Source: Amycolatopsis sp. NBRC 101858 (GTDB lineage: Bacteria; Actinomycetota; Actinomycetes; Mycobacteriales; Pseudonocardiaceae). From it: a stretch of 64,000 bases of DNA. The notes beneath the pieces were generated by a model that saw only the letters and a list, made by a program, of their open reading frames with translations, did not search any database and was not told where the DNA came from. The position numbers and the translations under genes were made by a program. Location: assembly GCF_030269325.1 (NCBI RefSeq), contig NZ_BSTD01000008.1:310001-374000 (forward strand). The letters run 5' to 3'. Shown here one piece after another: positions 24,260 through 32,550 of this stretch (within the stretch, counting starts at the first letter, position 1; every line of letters starts with the position of its first letter).

Positions 24260-25437
24260 CCGAGACCCTGGCCTACCACCTCTGCCTGATCGGGTTCGCC
24301 GGGTTCGGGTACAAGCTCGTCGAAGCGCGCCGCAGCCAGCCGGTGCGCACCATGTGGTTCCTCGCCGGGTTCGGCATCTGCATCGCCGTCGGCATCGTCG
24401 TGCTGACCCCCGCGATGGCCGCCCTCGTGGGCCCGGGCCCGGTGGCCGAGTGGGTCCTGAGCCTGGCCGGCGACGAGCTGAAGCTGGGCGCGATCGGCTT
24501 CGCCGTGGCGTTCACGCAGTCGGTGTGGCGCGGCGAAGGCGCCCGGCTCGCCCTGCACGCGCTGTTCACGGGCGCGACGATGGTGCTGCTCGCCGTGTGC
24601 TTCACGCTTTCCGGACCGCGGCGCGTCGGCGACGACACGGTCTTCTCGGACGCCGGCCTGCCCTTCGCCCTGGCCGACAAGCTCGTCTTCCTGACCTACA
24701 GCCTGATCAGCCTCGCCCTGCTGATCGCGGTGTTCGCCCGCAGCGCGTGGCAGGCGGAACCGGGCCCGCTGCGCACCGGGCTGTGGCTGCTGGTCGTCGG
24801 CGTGGGCGCGGCGTTCGCGTGGACGTTCTGGGACATCGACGACGTCCGCCAGCTCGCCGAGACCGCCCGGATCGGCGCCCGTGAGGACGTGCCGTCGTCG
24901 GTGCTCGCCGCGACGACGATCGGCTTCGTGGCGGCCGGCGCGACGCTCAGCGCGTGGTCGCCGGCGGTGTCGTCGGCGATCGGCCGGGTGCGGGCGTACC
25001 GGGCGTACCGCCGCATCGAGCCGCTGTGGACGGCGTTGCGCGCGGCGGTGCCCGGCATCGCGCTGGACCCGGGCCGAGAGCTGACGGGCGGTGCCGAGTT
25101 CGCGCTGTACCGCAGGGTGATCGAGATCCGCGACGGTCACCTGGCGCTGCGGGCCCACTTCGACCCGGACCTCCCGGCCCGGGCGGAGACGGCGGCCCGC
25201 CGGGCGGGAGTGCCGGAAGCCGAGCTGGCACCGACGGTCGAGGCGGTGACCCTGGCCGCGGCGATCGAGGCGGGCCGCCAGGGACGAAGGTTCGCCCCGA
25301 CCGAGGCGACGCCGGACTCCCTCCCGGACGCGGACGTCCTGGCGGAAGCGGCGTGGCTGGTCCGGGTGAGCCGCGCCTGGCAGCGCGCGGCGGTGGTGGA
25401 CCGGATCCAGGCCGGCGCACTCGATCAACGCGGGTAG
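24256..25437 (+). CDS. MAB_1171c-family (DUF6545) multi-pass membrane protein
   Basis: This 393-residue protein has about seven hydrophobic helices in the N-terminal 240 residues (first AYHLCLIGFAGFGYKL). A cytoplasmic C-terminal domain of about 150 residues follows, with YRRIEPLWTALRAAVPGIAL, ALYRRVIEIRDGHLALR and AAWLVRVSRAWQRA. These are the marks of the actinobacterial family annotated as a putative transporter, although no transport has been shown. Overlap with the peptidase gene and co-occurrence with an XRE gene suggest a membrane sensor for the same circuit. Its end overlaps the convergent SMP-30 gene by 13 bases. Confidence 0.8.
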   Translation: MTETLAYHLCLIGFAGFGYKLVEARRSQPVRTMWFLAGFGICIAVGIVVLTPAMAALVGPGPVAEWVLSLAGDELKLGAIGFAVAFTQSVWRGEGARLALHALFTGATMVLLAVCFTLSGPRRVGDDTVFSDAGLPFALADKLVFLTYSLISLALLIAVFARSAWQAEPGPLRTGLWLLVVGVGAAFAWTFWDIDDVRQLAETARIGAREDVPSSVLAATTIGFVAAGATLSAWSPAVSSAIGRVRAYRAYRRIEPLWTALRAAVPGIALDPGRELTGGAEFALYRRVIEIRDGHLALRAHFDPDLPARAETAARRAGVPEAELAPTVEAVTLAAAIEAGRQGRRFAPTEATPDSLPDADVLAEAAWLVRVSRAWQRAAVVDRIQAGALDQRG

Positions 25438-26327
25438 CGAGCCCCGTTGACCGTCACCCTCAGCGTGTACAGCGAGCTCGAAGCCGTGATGAACAGCTCG
25501 TTCCCCCTCGCGCCCCCGAACGTGAAGTTCGAACAGATCTCCGGCACCCGCAGCTTCCCGATCCGCGTCCCGTCGGCCGCGAAGCAGTGCAACCCGTCGT
25601 GCGCCGCCGCCCAGACCTGGCCCTCGCTGTCCACCCGGACCCCGTCGAACACGCCGTTGTCGCACGTCGCGAAAACCGATCCGCCGGTCAGCGCGCCCTC
25701 GCGGCCCACCTCGAACACCCGGATGTGGCTGGGTTTCTGCCGCGTGTCCACTATGTACAGCAGCGACTCGTCGGCCGAGAACGCCAGCCCGTTCGGGCGG
25801 GAGAAGTCGTCCGCGACGATCCGCACCTCACCCGACGGTGCCACGCGGTACACGTGGCACGCGCCGATCTCGCTCTCCGCCCGGAACCCCTCGTAGTCGC
25901 TGTCGATGCCGTAACTCGGGTCGGTGAACCAGATTGACCCGTCCGAGTGCTCGACGACGTCGTTCGGGCTGTTGAAGCGCTTCCCCTCGAACTCCGACGC
26001 CAGCACGGTGATCGTCCCGTCGTGCTCGGTGCGCGTCACCTGGCGGCGGCCCTGCTCGCAGCTGACCAGCCGCCCGGCGCGGTCGACCGTGTGGCCGTTC
26101 GAATAGTGGGCAGGCTGCCGGAACACGCCGACCTGGCCCGTCGTCTCGTCCCAGCGCAGCGTGCGGTCGTTCGGGATGTCGCTGAACACCAGGTAGCGCC
26201 CGGCCGGGAAGTACGCCGGCCCCTCGGTCCAGCGGCAGCCGGTGTGCAGGCGCTGCATCCACTCGTCGCCGTTGACGCGGGCGAAGCGCTCGTCCAGCAC
26301 CTCGAAGTCCGTCTTCACCAGATCCAT
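25425..26327 (-). CDS. SMP-30/gluconolactonase/LRE family hydrolase
   Basis: This 300-residue six-bladed beta-propeller hydrolase is probably a sugar lactonase. Metal-site segments are TEGPAYFP, FNSPNDVVEHSDGSIWFTDPSYG, RPNGLAFSADES and FDGVRVDSEGQVW; together they give the expected Glu, Asn, Asn and Asp ligands. The ATG at 26327 is divergent from an Lrp-type regulator with only 61 bases between them, so that regulator may control it. The substrate is not determined. Confidence 0.9.
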   Translation of the reverse strand: MDLVKTDFEVLDERFARVNGDEWMQRLHTGCRWTEGPAYFPAGRYLVFSDIPNDRTLRWDETTGQVGVFRQPAHYSNGHTVDRAGRLVSCEQGRRQVTRTEHDGTITVLASEFEGKRFNSPNDVVEHSDGSIWFTDPSYGIDSDYEGFRAESEIGACHVYRVAPSGEVRIVADDFSRPNGLAFSADESLLYIVDTRQKPSHIRVFEVGREGALTGGSVFATCDNGVFDGVRVDSEGQVWAAAHDGLHCFAADGTRIGKLRVPEICSNFTFGGARGNELFITASSSLYTLRVTVNGARYPR

Positions 26328-26388
26328 GTGTCACCCCTAATGAGATTCTGCGTCAAGCATGGATCGCCGAACCTGATATGGTCAAGCC

Positions 26389-26835
26389 GTGGACGACGTG
26401 GATCGCATGCTGCTCGCCGAACTCCAGCAGGACGCGACGCAGGCGTACGCCGCGCTGGGCAAGGCCGTCGGCCTTTCCGCGGGGGCGGCCCACGAGCGCG
26501 TCCGCAAGCTGCGCGAGCAGGGCGTCATCCGCCGGACCACGGTGGACGTCGACCCGGCCGCGGTCGGCCGCGGTGTCGCGGCGTTCGTCCTCGTCGAGGC
26601 CAACGCCTGGATGGGGGACGAGCCGGTGCGCGCGGCCCTCGAAGCGCTGCCCGAGGTGGTGGAGGCGCACGTCATCGCGGGGCCGGCGTCGCTGCTGGTC
26701 AAGGTGCGCACGCCGACGACCGAGGAGCTCCAGGCGTCGCTGCGCCGCCTGTTCACGATCGACGGCGTCACCGGCACGCAGACCATCGTCATCCTCGAAT
26801 CCTTCTTCGAGCGCCCGGTGGACCCGACCGCCTGA
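26389..26835 (+). CDS. Lrp/AsnC family transcriptional regulator
   Basis: This 148-residue protein has an N-terminal HTH (VDRMLLAELQQDATQAYAALGKAVGLSAGAAHERVRKLREQGVIRR) and a C-terminal ligand-binding alpha/beta domain with LPEVVEAHVIAGPASLLVKVRTP. The family senses amino acids or related small molecules. The GTG is six bases after TATGGT (26377-26382) and lacks a ribosome site, so it is probably leaderless. It is divergent from the SMP-30 gene. Confidence 0.92.
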   Translation: MDDVDRMLLAELQQDATQAYAALGKAVGLSAGAAHERVRKLREQGVIRRTTVDVDPAAVGRGVAAFVLVEANAWMGDEPVRAALEALPEVVEAHVIAGPASLLVKVRTPTTEELQASLRRLFTIDGVTGTQTIVILESFFERPVDPTA

Positions 26836-26923
26836 AACGGCCTGACGCGCCCGGTTGGCCCTCCGCCGTGCGCACTACTGTGCAATGCGTGGTACCTTTC
26901 CAAGCGTAAGACTGGAGGGTGCA

Positions 26924-27259
26924 GTGGAGATCAGTCAGCTGCTCAAAGGGGTGCTCGATCTGGCCGTGCTCGCGGTGCTCCGCGAGGAAGACGGCTACGG
27001 GTACGACGTCCTGCGAAGACTCAGGAGCGCCGGCCTGAACGAGGTGGGGGACGCGTCGGTGTACGGGACGTTGCGCAGGCTCTACAAGGCCGGCCTGCTC
27101 ACCTCGTACGTGGTGCCCAGCGAAGAGGGCCCGCACCGCAAGTACTACAGCCTGAACGAGCCGGGCCGGCTCCGCCTGGCGGAGTCGGGCAAGACCTGGC
27201 AGAGCTTCGCATCGACGATGAACGTACTCCTGGGAGACGCAGTGGGAGAGGCAGCATGA
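26924..27259 (+). CDS. PadR family transcriptional regulator
   Basis: This 111-residue winged-helix repressor includes LLKGVLDLAVLAVLREEDGYGYDVLRRLRSAGLNEVGDASVYGTLRRLYKAGLL and HRKYYSLNEPGR, the PadR core. The GTG at 26924 follows CTGGAGGG; a longer form from 26855 has no support. A short palindrome GCACTACTGTGC upstream (26870-26881) is a candidate operator. It overlaps the HAAS gene by four bases, a pairing common in Gram-positives in which the PadR protein controls the membrane protein. Confidence 0.93.
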   Translation: MEISQLLKGVLDLAVLAVLREEDGYGYDVLRRLRSAGLNEVGDASVYGTLRRLYKAGLLTSYVVPSEEGPHRKYYSLNEPGRLRLAESGKTWQSFASTMNVLLGDAVGEAA

Positions 27260-28488
27260 GCGACAAGCCGACCGCCGTGCGGGTGTATCTGGCGCGGGTC
27301 CGCACCGCGCTCGCCGACCTGCCCGCGAGCGAGATCGAAGAGATCCTCGAAGACGTCCGCCCGCACCTGGCGGAGCTGGAGGCCGAACTGGGGGAGAGCG
27401 CCCGCGTCGAGGCCCTGATCGAACGGCTCGGCACCCCCGAGAGCTACGCCGCCGAGCTGCGTGCGTCCGGCGGGTACCCGCCGGCGGCCGAAGGCGCGAC
27501 GCAGGTGCTCGCCACGGCCAAGAGCCCGAGCCTCGCGAAGCCGCGGATCGCCTTCTGGGGCCTGGTGCTCTGCGCGGTGGCGCTCGCGCTGTTCGCGTTC
27601 GCCGCCGCGGTCCGGGTCGACCCCGACGGGCTGCTGGGCGCGGTGCTGTTCCTGCCGGTGTTCCTCGTCAGCCTGTTCCTGCTGCTGAAGGGCGGGGTCG
27701 AGCCGGTGCTCGCGCTGCCGGAGGTGGTGTGGCTGCGGCAGGCGCTGAACAAGGGGCGTCAGCAGGAAGACTCCGGGAAGGCGCTGAACTACCTCGCTTC
27801 GCTGAAGCCGGCGTGGTGGATCGTGTGCGCCGTCGTCCTGATCGCCTTCGGGCTGCTGCTCATGCTGCGCACGCGCAGTGCCGTGCTGCTGCTGCCGTTC
27901 CTGCTCGTCGCGGGCGGCGCGGCCGTCTGGGCGGGTCCGCGGCTGCGGCGCGACCGGCGGCTGCTCTGGGTGGCCGTGCCGATCTCGGCGTTCGTCATCG
28001 GCGGCATCCTGGGCGGGTTCGGCGCCGCGGTCGACCTGATCTCGCACCGGAACTCGTACTCGAGCTCGCCGTCGTACTACCCGTCGTCGTCCGACCGGTA
28101 CGGCAACGAGCAGCTGAGCTACGGCAACCGCGAGATCGAGAACGTCTACGCGTTCGACGCCGAGGGCAAGCCGCTGACGGAGGTCTACCTCTACGACGAG
28201 CAGGGCCGGCCGATCACGCTGACCCGTTACGGCTGCGAGCGCTCGAGCGGGACGAAGGAGAAGATCGGCGAGGACAACCGGTTCCCGCGGCCGAAGATCG
28301 ACCAAGGCGTCACCGACGACCAGGGCAACTACAACGGCTACAACGGGTACCGCTCGGCCTGCCGCGAGGACGCGGGGGTGCCGTTCAGCGCGGCGATCCC
28401 GAAGGTGACGGTGCCGCCGACGGCCACGACGACGCCCGCGCCCACGACGACGGCCACTCCGCCGCCGTCCACGACGCCGACCAGGTAG
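27256..28488 (+). CDS. HAAS (DUF1700-like) signalling-domain membrane protein
   Basis: This 410-residue protein has an N-terminal HAAS helical domain of about 65 residues (VRVYLARVRTALADLPASEIEEILEDVRPHL, then LIERLGTPESYAAEL). At least four transmembrane helices lie between about 95 and 270. An extracytoplasmic tail is rich in Ser/Tyr and ends in a Thr/Pro stretch. The tail holds two Cys and acidic repeats but no named domain. HAAS proteins are encoded with PadR regulators and are thought to sense envelope state. The ATG overlaps the PadR stop as ATGA. Confidence 0.85.
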   Translation: MSDKPTAVRVYLARVRTALADLPASEIEEILEDVRPHLAELEAELGESARVEALIERLGTPESYAAELRASGGYPPAAEGATQVLATAKSPSLAKPRIAFWGLVLCAVALALFAFAAAVRVDPDGLLGAVLFLPVFLVSLFLLLKGGVEPVLALPEVVWLRQALNKGRQQEDSGKALNYLASLKPAWWIVCAVVLIAFGLLLMLRTRSAVLLLPFLLVAGGAAVWAGPRLRRDRRLLWVAVPISAFVIGGILGGFGAAVDLISHRNSYSSSPSYYPSSSDRYGNEQLSYGNREIENVYAFDAEGKPLTEVYLYDEQGRPITLTRYGCERSSGTKEKIGEDNRFPRPKIDQGVTDDQGNYNGYNGYRSACREDAGVPFSAAIPKVTVPPTATTTPAPTTTATPPPSTTPTR

Positions 28489-28494
28489 AAGCCA

Positions 28495-28523
28495 TCAGGA
28501 GCGGAGGTCGGGGCCGCTCCTGA
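28495..28523 (+). terminator. hairpin after the HAAS gene
   Basis: TCAGGAGCGG (28495-28504) and CCGCTCCTGA (28514-28523) form a perfect 10-bp stem with a nine-base loop, seven bases after the stop codon. A second, imperfect stem follows at about 28530-28566 (GAAGGCCGCC with GGGCGGTCTTC). No long T-tract is present, which is common in high-GC actinobacteria. Confidence 0.65.
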
Positions 28524-28635
28524 CGCGACGAAGGCCGCCTCCGGACCGATCCGGGGGCGGTCTTCGACCTTCCGCCGCTCGCGGTGTTCACCCGATCCCA
28601 ACGTGGGTGAAACGCGGGCGTGCTGAGCTGGATCC

Positions 28636-29619
28636 GTGCCACTCACGGAGGTCGGGGCGGACACCTTCGCCCCGCGGACACGGGTCGTCCACGGGTACGA
28701 GCGCGCCTACCGGATGGCCGGGCGCGGGCCCGCTCTGCTGTTCCTGCACGGCATCGGCGACGACTCGGCGACGTGGCTGGAGCTGCTGGCCTCGCTCTCG
28801 GCCGACCACACGGTGATCGCCCCCGACCTGCTCGGCCACGGCGCGTCGGCCAAGCCGCGCGCGGACTACTCCGTCGCGGCCTACGCGTGCGGCATGCGCG
28901 ACCTGCTGACCACGCTCGACGTCGACCGCGTGACGGTGATCGGGCACTCGCTCGGCGGCGGTGTCGCGATGCAGTTCGCCTACCAGTTCCCGGAACGCTG
29001 CGAACGGCTCGTGCTGGTCGGCTCGGGCGGCGTCGGGGCGAGCGTGCACCCGCTGCTGCGGCTGGCCGCGGCGCCGGGCGCGGGGCTGGTGCTGCCGCTG
29101 CTGGGCACGCGGCCGGCGCTGACGGCGCTGCGCGGGCTCGCCGAGCTGCTGCGGGTGTCCGAAGGGCTGGGGCTGGGGCCGGACCTCGACTACGTGGTGA
29201 CCCGCTACGTCCGGCTGCTCGAGCCGAGCACGCGCTCGGCGTTCCTGCGGACCCTGCGGTCGGTCGTCGACTGGCGCGGGCAGGTGGTCAACATGCTCGA
29301 TCGCTGCTACCTGACCGAGGGAATCCCGACGCTGCTGGTGTGGGGGACGGACGACCGGGTCGTGCCGAGCGGCCACGCGCTGCGCGCGCACCGGGCGATG
29401 CCGGGCAGCAGGCTGGTGCTGTTCGAGGGCGCGGGCCACTTCCCGCACCGCTCCGACCCGCAGCGGTTCCTGGAGATCCTGCGCGAGTTCCTGACGCAGA
29501 CGCCCCCGGCGCGCTACGACCGCGGCCGATGGGGCGACTTGCTGCGGGTGGGCCGGCGGGAGGGGTCGCCGGACCCGGAGGAGATCCCGGACGCGCCGAC
29601 GGTGTCGTCGGGCACCTGA
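28636..29619 (+). CDS. alpha/beta hydrolase
   Basis: This 327-residue alpha/beta-hydrolase fold protein has the oxyanion segment LLFLHGIGDDSATW, the nucleophile elbow GHSLGGG, the acid region LLVWGTDDRVVP and the His region FEGAGHFPHRSDPQRF. The catalytic triad is therefore complete. A C-terminal extension of about 50 polar residues is unusual and looks disordered. It stands alone between two terminators, so nothing in its context names a substrate. Confidence 0.9.
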   Translation: MPLTEVGADTFAPRTRVVHGYERAYRMAGRGPALLFLHGIGDDSATWLELLASLSADHTVIAPDLLGHGASAKPRADYSVAAYACGMRDLLTTLDVDRVTVIGHSLGGGVAMQFAYQFPERCERLVLVGSGGVGASVHPLLRLAAAPGAGLVLPLLGTRPALTALRGLAELLRVSEGLGLGPDLDYVVTRYVRLLEPSTRSAFLRTLRSVVDWRGQVVNMLDRCYLTEGIPTLLVWGTDDRVVPSGHALRAHRAMPGSRLVLFEGAGHFPHRSDPQRFLEILREFLTQTPPARYDRGRWGDLLRVGRREGSPDPEEIPDAPTVSSGT

Positions 29620-29704
29620 GCAGCCCCCGTTTTCCACGCTACCGGTGGGCACCGACAGTTCCGGCGCTCTCCGCGCGGGTTGTCCACAGCCGGGCCCGGA
29701 CACG

Positions 29705-29741
29705 ACGAAGGCCACCTCCCCGCTCGGGAGGTGGCCTTCGT
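29705..29741. terminator. strong bidirectional terminator
   Basis: A perfect 16-bp stem joins ACGAAGGCCACCTCCC (29705-29720) to GGGAGGTGGCCTTCGT (29726-29741) around a five-base loop, followed by TTCTC. It lies between the convergent hydrolase and stress-protein genes and can serve both strands. Confidence 0.88.
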
Positions 29742-29761
29742 TCTCAGTGCGTCAGTGGGCG

Positions 29762-30283
29762 TCAGTGGCCGAAGGCGCTGCGAGCCGCCAGGTCCGCCAG
29801 GAGGGCACGTCCCTTCTCCGCGTTGCGGGGCTGGGACAGGACGTCGTACCTGCGGGCGACCAGCTGGCTCTGGGAGATGAACCCGCGCTTGTTGCGGTTG
29901 GCCGCGTACCCGAGCGCGCCGAACAGCAGGTTGAACCCGAGACCGGCGACCAGGCCGATCACGATCGGGACCAGGCCCGCGCCCGGGTTCAGCAGGCTCA
30001 GCACCAACCCGAGGAACACGCCGAACATCGCGCCGGACGTCGCCGCGCTGCCCAGGACCTTGCCCCAGGACATCTTGCCGGCGATGCGCTCGACGAGCAT
30101 CGGCTCCACGCCCACGATCGTGACGTCGGTGACCGGGAACTCCGCGCCCGCGAGGTGGTCGACCGCGCGCTGCGCCTGCTCGTAGGACTCGTAGGAACCG
30201 ATCGGCCAGCCGGTGGGCAGGGTGGGCAGCTGGGGCCGCGCCTGCTGCTGTCCGATCGTGTTCTGCTGCGTGAATGTGGTCAT
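29762..30283 (-). CDS. general stress protein (YflT/GS17M-like domain) with membrane helices
   Basis: This 173-residue protein has a Gln/Pro-rich N-terminus, a YflT-type domain (PIGSYESYEQAQRAVDHLAGAEFPVTDVTIVGVEP) and two Gly-rich hydrophobic helices (AATSGAMFGVFLGLVLSLL and GLVPIVIGLVAGLGFNLLFGAL). Short RGFISQSQLVARRYDVLS and an Ala-rich tail follow. Such proteins belong to general stress regulons; the molecular role is unknown. The ATG at 30283 has GGAGAGG about nine bases upstream; the longer in-frame extension upstream is not used. Confidence 0.88.
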   Translation of the reverse strand: MTTFTQQNTIGQQQARPQLPTLPTGWPIGSYESYEQAQRAVDHLAGAEFPVTDVTIVGVEPMLVERIAGKMSWGKVLGSAATSGAMFGVFLGLVLSLLNPGAGLVPIVIGLVAGLGFNLLFGALGYAANRNKRGFISQSQLVARRYDVLSQPRNAEKGRALLADLAARSAFGH

Positions 30284-30426
30284 CGATCTCACCTCTCCTG
30301 CCCGTACAACGTGGGAGTACCCCGGATTCCTCCCGTCGGAGCGGAATTCACAGACTCTTCTCAGCCGGGCAAACGGCGCATACCGACCGGCGATCCAATG
30401 GTTCAAGAAAATACCTTTGTTCCAGT

Positions 30427-30455
30427 TGACCCGTCGGGCGTGACCGGGTAGGAAG
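30427..30455 (+). promoter_or_regulatory. promoter of the glutamylation operon
   Basis: TTGACC (30427-30432) and TAGGAA (30450-30455) have ideal 17-base spacing, 40 bases before the first ATG of the operon. The rest of the divergent spacer (30284-30426) shows no other clear element. Confidence 0.55.
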
Positions 30456-30494
30456 AAGCCGCAAAGGATTCGCATCAAACCTTTGGGGCGGCTG

Positions 30495-31859
30495 ATGGCA
30501 CGCAGACGAGGCATGCTCACGCTCGACGAGCTCCGGGCGCGGGTGGACGCGGGCACGATCGACACCGTGCTCGTCGCGATCACGGACATGCAGGGGAGGC
30601 TCCAGGGCAAGCGCTGCTCGGCGGAGTACTTCCTGGACGAGGTCGTCGGCCACGCCACCGAGGCGTGCAACTACCTCCTCGCCGTGGACGTCGACATGAA
30701 CACCGTCGACGGCTACGCGCTCTCCTCCTGGGACAGCGGCTACGGCGACTTCGTGCTGCGCCCCGACCTCGAAACCCTGCGCGAGATCCCCTGGCACGAG
30801 GGCACCGCGCTGGTCCTGGCCGACGTCGAGCGCGTCGAAGGCGGGCCGGTGCCGATGTCGCCGCGCCAGATCCTGCGCCGCCAGCTCGACCGCCTCGCCG
30901 AGCGCGGGCTCGCCGCCTACGTCGGGACCGAGCTCGAGTTCATCGTCTTCGACGACACCTACGAAGCCGCGTGGGACAAGCACTACCACGGCCTCAAGCC
31001 CGCCAACCAGTACAACGTCGACTACTCGATGCTCGGCACCGCGCGCCTCGAGCCGCTGCTGCGCCGCATCCGCAACGACATGGCCGGCGCCGGGCTCTAC
31101 CCGGAGTCCGCGAAGGGCGAGTGCAACCCCGGCCAGCAGGAGATCGCCTTCCGCTACACCGACGCGCTGAGCACCTGCGACAACCACAGCGTCTACAAGA
31201 ACGGCGCCAAGGAGATCGCCGCGCAGGAGGGCAAGAGCCTCACGTTCATGGCGAAGTACAACGAGCGCGAGGGCAACTCCTGCCACATCCACATCAGCCT
31301 GCGCTCCACCGAGGGCCGCGCCGTGCTCGCGGGCGACCACGACCACGGCTTCTCGACGCTCATGGAGCAGTTCCTCGCCGGCCAGCTCGCCGGACTGCAC
31401 GAGCTGACGTACTTCCTCGCGCCGAACATCAACTCCTACAAGCGGTTCGTGCCCGGCAGTTTCGCGCCGACCGCGATCGCGTGGGGCACCGACAACCGCA
31501 CGTGCGCGCTGCGCGTCGTCGGCCACGGCGAGTCGCTGCGCGTCGAGAACCGCGTGCCGGGCGGGGACGTCAACCCGTACCTGGCCGTCGCCGCGCTCAT
31601 CGCCGCCGGCCTGCACGGCATCGAGAACGAGCTGGAGCTGGAAGAGCCCTTCACCGGCAACGCCTACAACTCCGACCGCGACACGGTGCCGACGACGCTG
31701 CCCGAGGCCGCCGCCGCGCTGGCCGGCAGCGAGCTGGCGCGCGAGGCGTTCGGTGAGGACGTCGTCGAGCACTACCTGAACGCGGCGAAGATCGAGGTGG
31801 ACGCCTACAACGCCGCTGTCACCGACTGGGAGCTGGTCCGTGGCTTCGAACGGCTCTAA
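30495..31859 (+). CDS. glutamine synthetase family ligase (gamma-glutamylamine/-ethanolamide synthetase type)
   Basis: This 454-residue GS-fold ligase has metal and ATP-site segments EFIVFDD (within GTELEF), ECNPGQQEIAFRY, GNSCHIHIS and NRTCALRVVGHGESLRVENRVPGGDVNPYLA. It lacks the Tyr adenylylation loop of true GlnA near the C-terminus. Context decides the role: it is followed by a gamma-glutamyl hydrolase, an aldehyde dehydrogenase and an SDR, so it most likely joins glutamate to a polyamine or amino alcohol, like PuuA or streptomycete GlnA3/GlnA4. The ATG at 30495 is favoured; a later ATG at 30513 is possible. Confidence 0.85.
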   Translation: MARRRGMLTLDELRARVDAGTIDTVLVAITDMQGRLQGKRCSAEYFLDEVVGHATEACNYLLAVDVDMNTVDGYALSSWDSGYGDFVLRPDLETLREIPWHEGTALVLADVERVEGGPVPMSPRQILRRQLDRLAERGLAAYVGTELEFIVFDDTYEAAWDKHYHGLKPANQYNVDYSMLGTARLEPLLRRIRNDMAGAGLYPESAKGECNPGQQEIAFRYTDALSTCDNHSVYKNGAKEIAAQEGKSLTFMAKYNEREGNSCHIHISLRSTEGRAVLAGDHDHGFSTLMEQFLAGQLAGLHELTYFLAPNINSYKRFVPGSFAPTAIAWGTDNRTCALRVVGHGESLRVENRVPGGDVNPYLAVAALIAAGLHGIENELELEEPFTGNAYNSDRDTVPTTLPEAAAALAGSELAREAFGEDVVEHYLNAAKIEVDAYNAAVTDWELVRGFERL

Positions 31860-32550
31860 GCCCGTCATCGGGCTCACCAGCTACCTGGAACCCGCGAAGT
31901 TCCTGGTGTGGGAGACCGAAGCCGTGCTGCTGCACCGGGTCTACGTCGACTGCGTCGTCGCGGCCGGCGGCATCCCGGTGCTGCTGCCGCCGGTGAGCGA
32001 CGAGTTCGACCGGCTGGTGTCCACTGTGGACGGCCTGGTGCTGACCGGGGGCGCCGACGTCGAGCCGGAGCGCTACGGCCAGGAGCAGCACCCCACCACC
32101 TACATCCGGCCGAACCGGGACGCCTTCGAGTTCGGTCTGTTCGAAGCGGCCCGGCGCCAGGGCAAACCGGTGCTCGGCGTCTGCCGCGGCCTGCAGGTGA
32201 TGAGCGTCGCCCTCGGCGGCACCCTGGTCCAGCACCTGCCCGAGGCCCGGGAGACGACCGAGCACCAGCCCGCGCCCGCGACGTTCGGCCGGGGCACCGT
32301 CACGCTCGCCGAGGGCAGCCGGGCGGCGGCGATCCTCGGCTCGGAAACCAAGACGCTGTGCTACCACCACCAGGCGATCGACCGGCTCGGCGCGGGCCTG
32401 GACCCGGTCGGCTGGGCCGCCGACGGCACGATCGAAGCCGCCGAAGTCCCCGGCGAGTTCACCCTGGGCGTGCAGTGGCACCCCGAGCAGGACACCGACG
32501 ACGTCCGGCTGTTCCAGGCCCTCGTCGAAGCGAGCAAGGAGAGGAAATGA
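31840..32550 (+). CDS. gamma-glutamyl amide hydrolase, class I amidotransferase fold (PuuD-like)
   Basis: This 236-residue enzyme has LVLTGGADVEPERYG, the nucleophile elbow VLGVCRGLQVMSVALGG (Cys in GVCRG) and the His/Glu pair VQWHPEQD, plus YHHQAI before it. It is close to PuuD, which frees glutamate from gamma-glutamyl-GABA. In this operon it should perform the last, deglutamylating step. The GTG start lies inside the ligase gene (20-base overlap) with GGGAG upstream, and its stop overlaps the next ATG. Confidence 0.9.
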   Translation: MASNGSKPVIGLTSYLEPAKFLVWETEAVLLHRVYVDCVVAAGGIPVLLPPVSDEFDRLVSTVDGLVLTGGADVEPERYGQEQHPTTYIRPNRDAFEFGLFEAARRQGKPVLGVCRGLQVMSVALGGTLVQHLPEARETTEHQPAPATFGRGTVTLAEGSRAAAILGSETKTLCYHHQAIDRLGAGLDPVGWAADGTIEAAEVPGEFTLGVQWHPEQDTDDVRLFQALVEASKERK

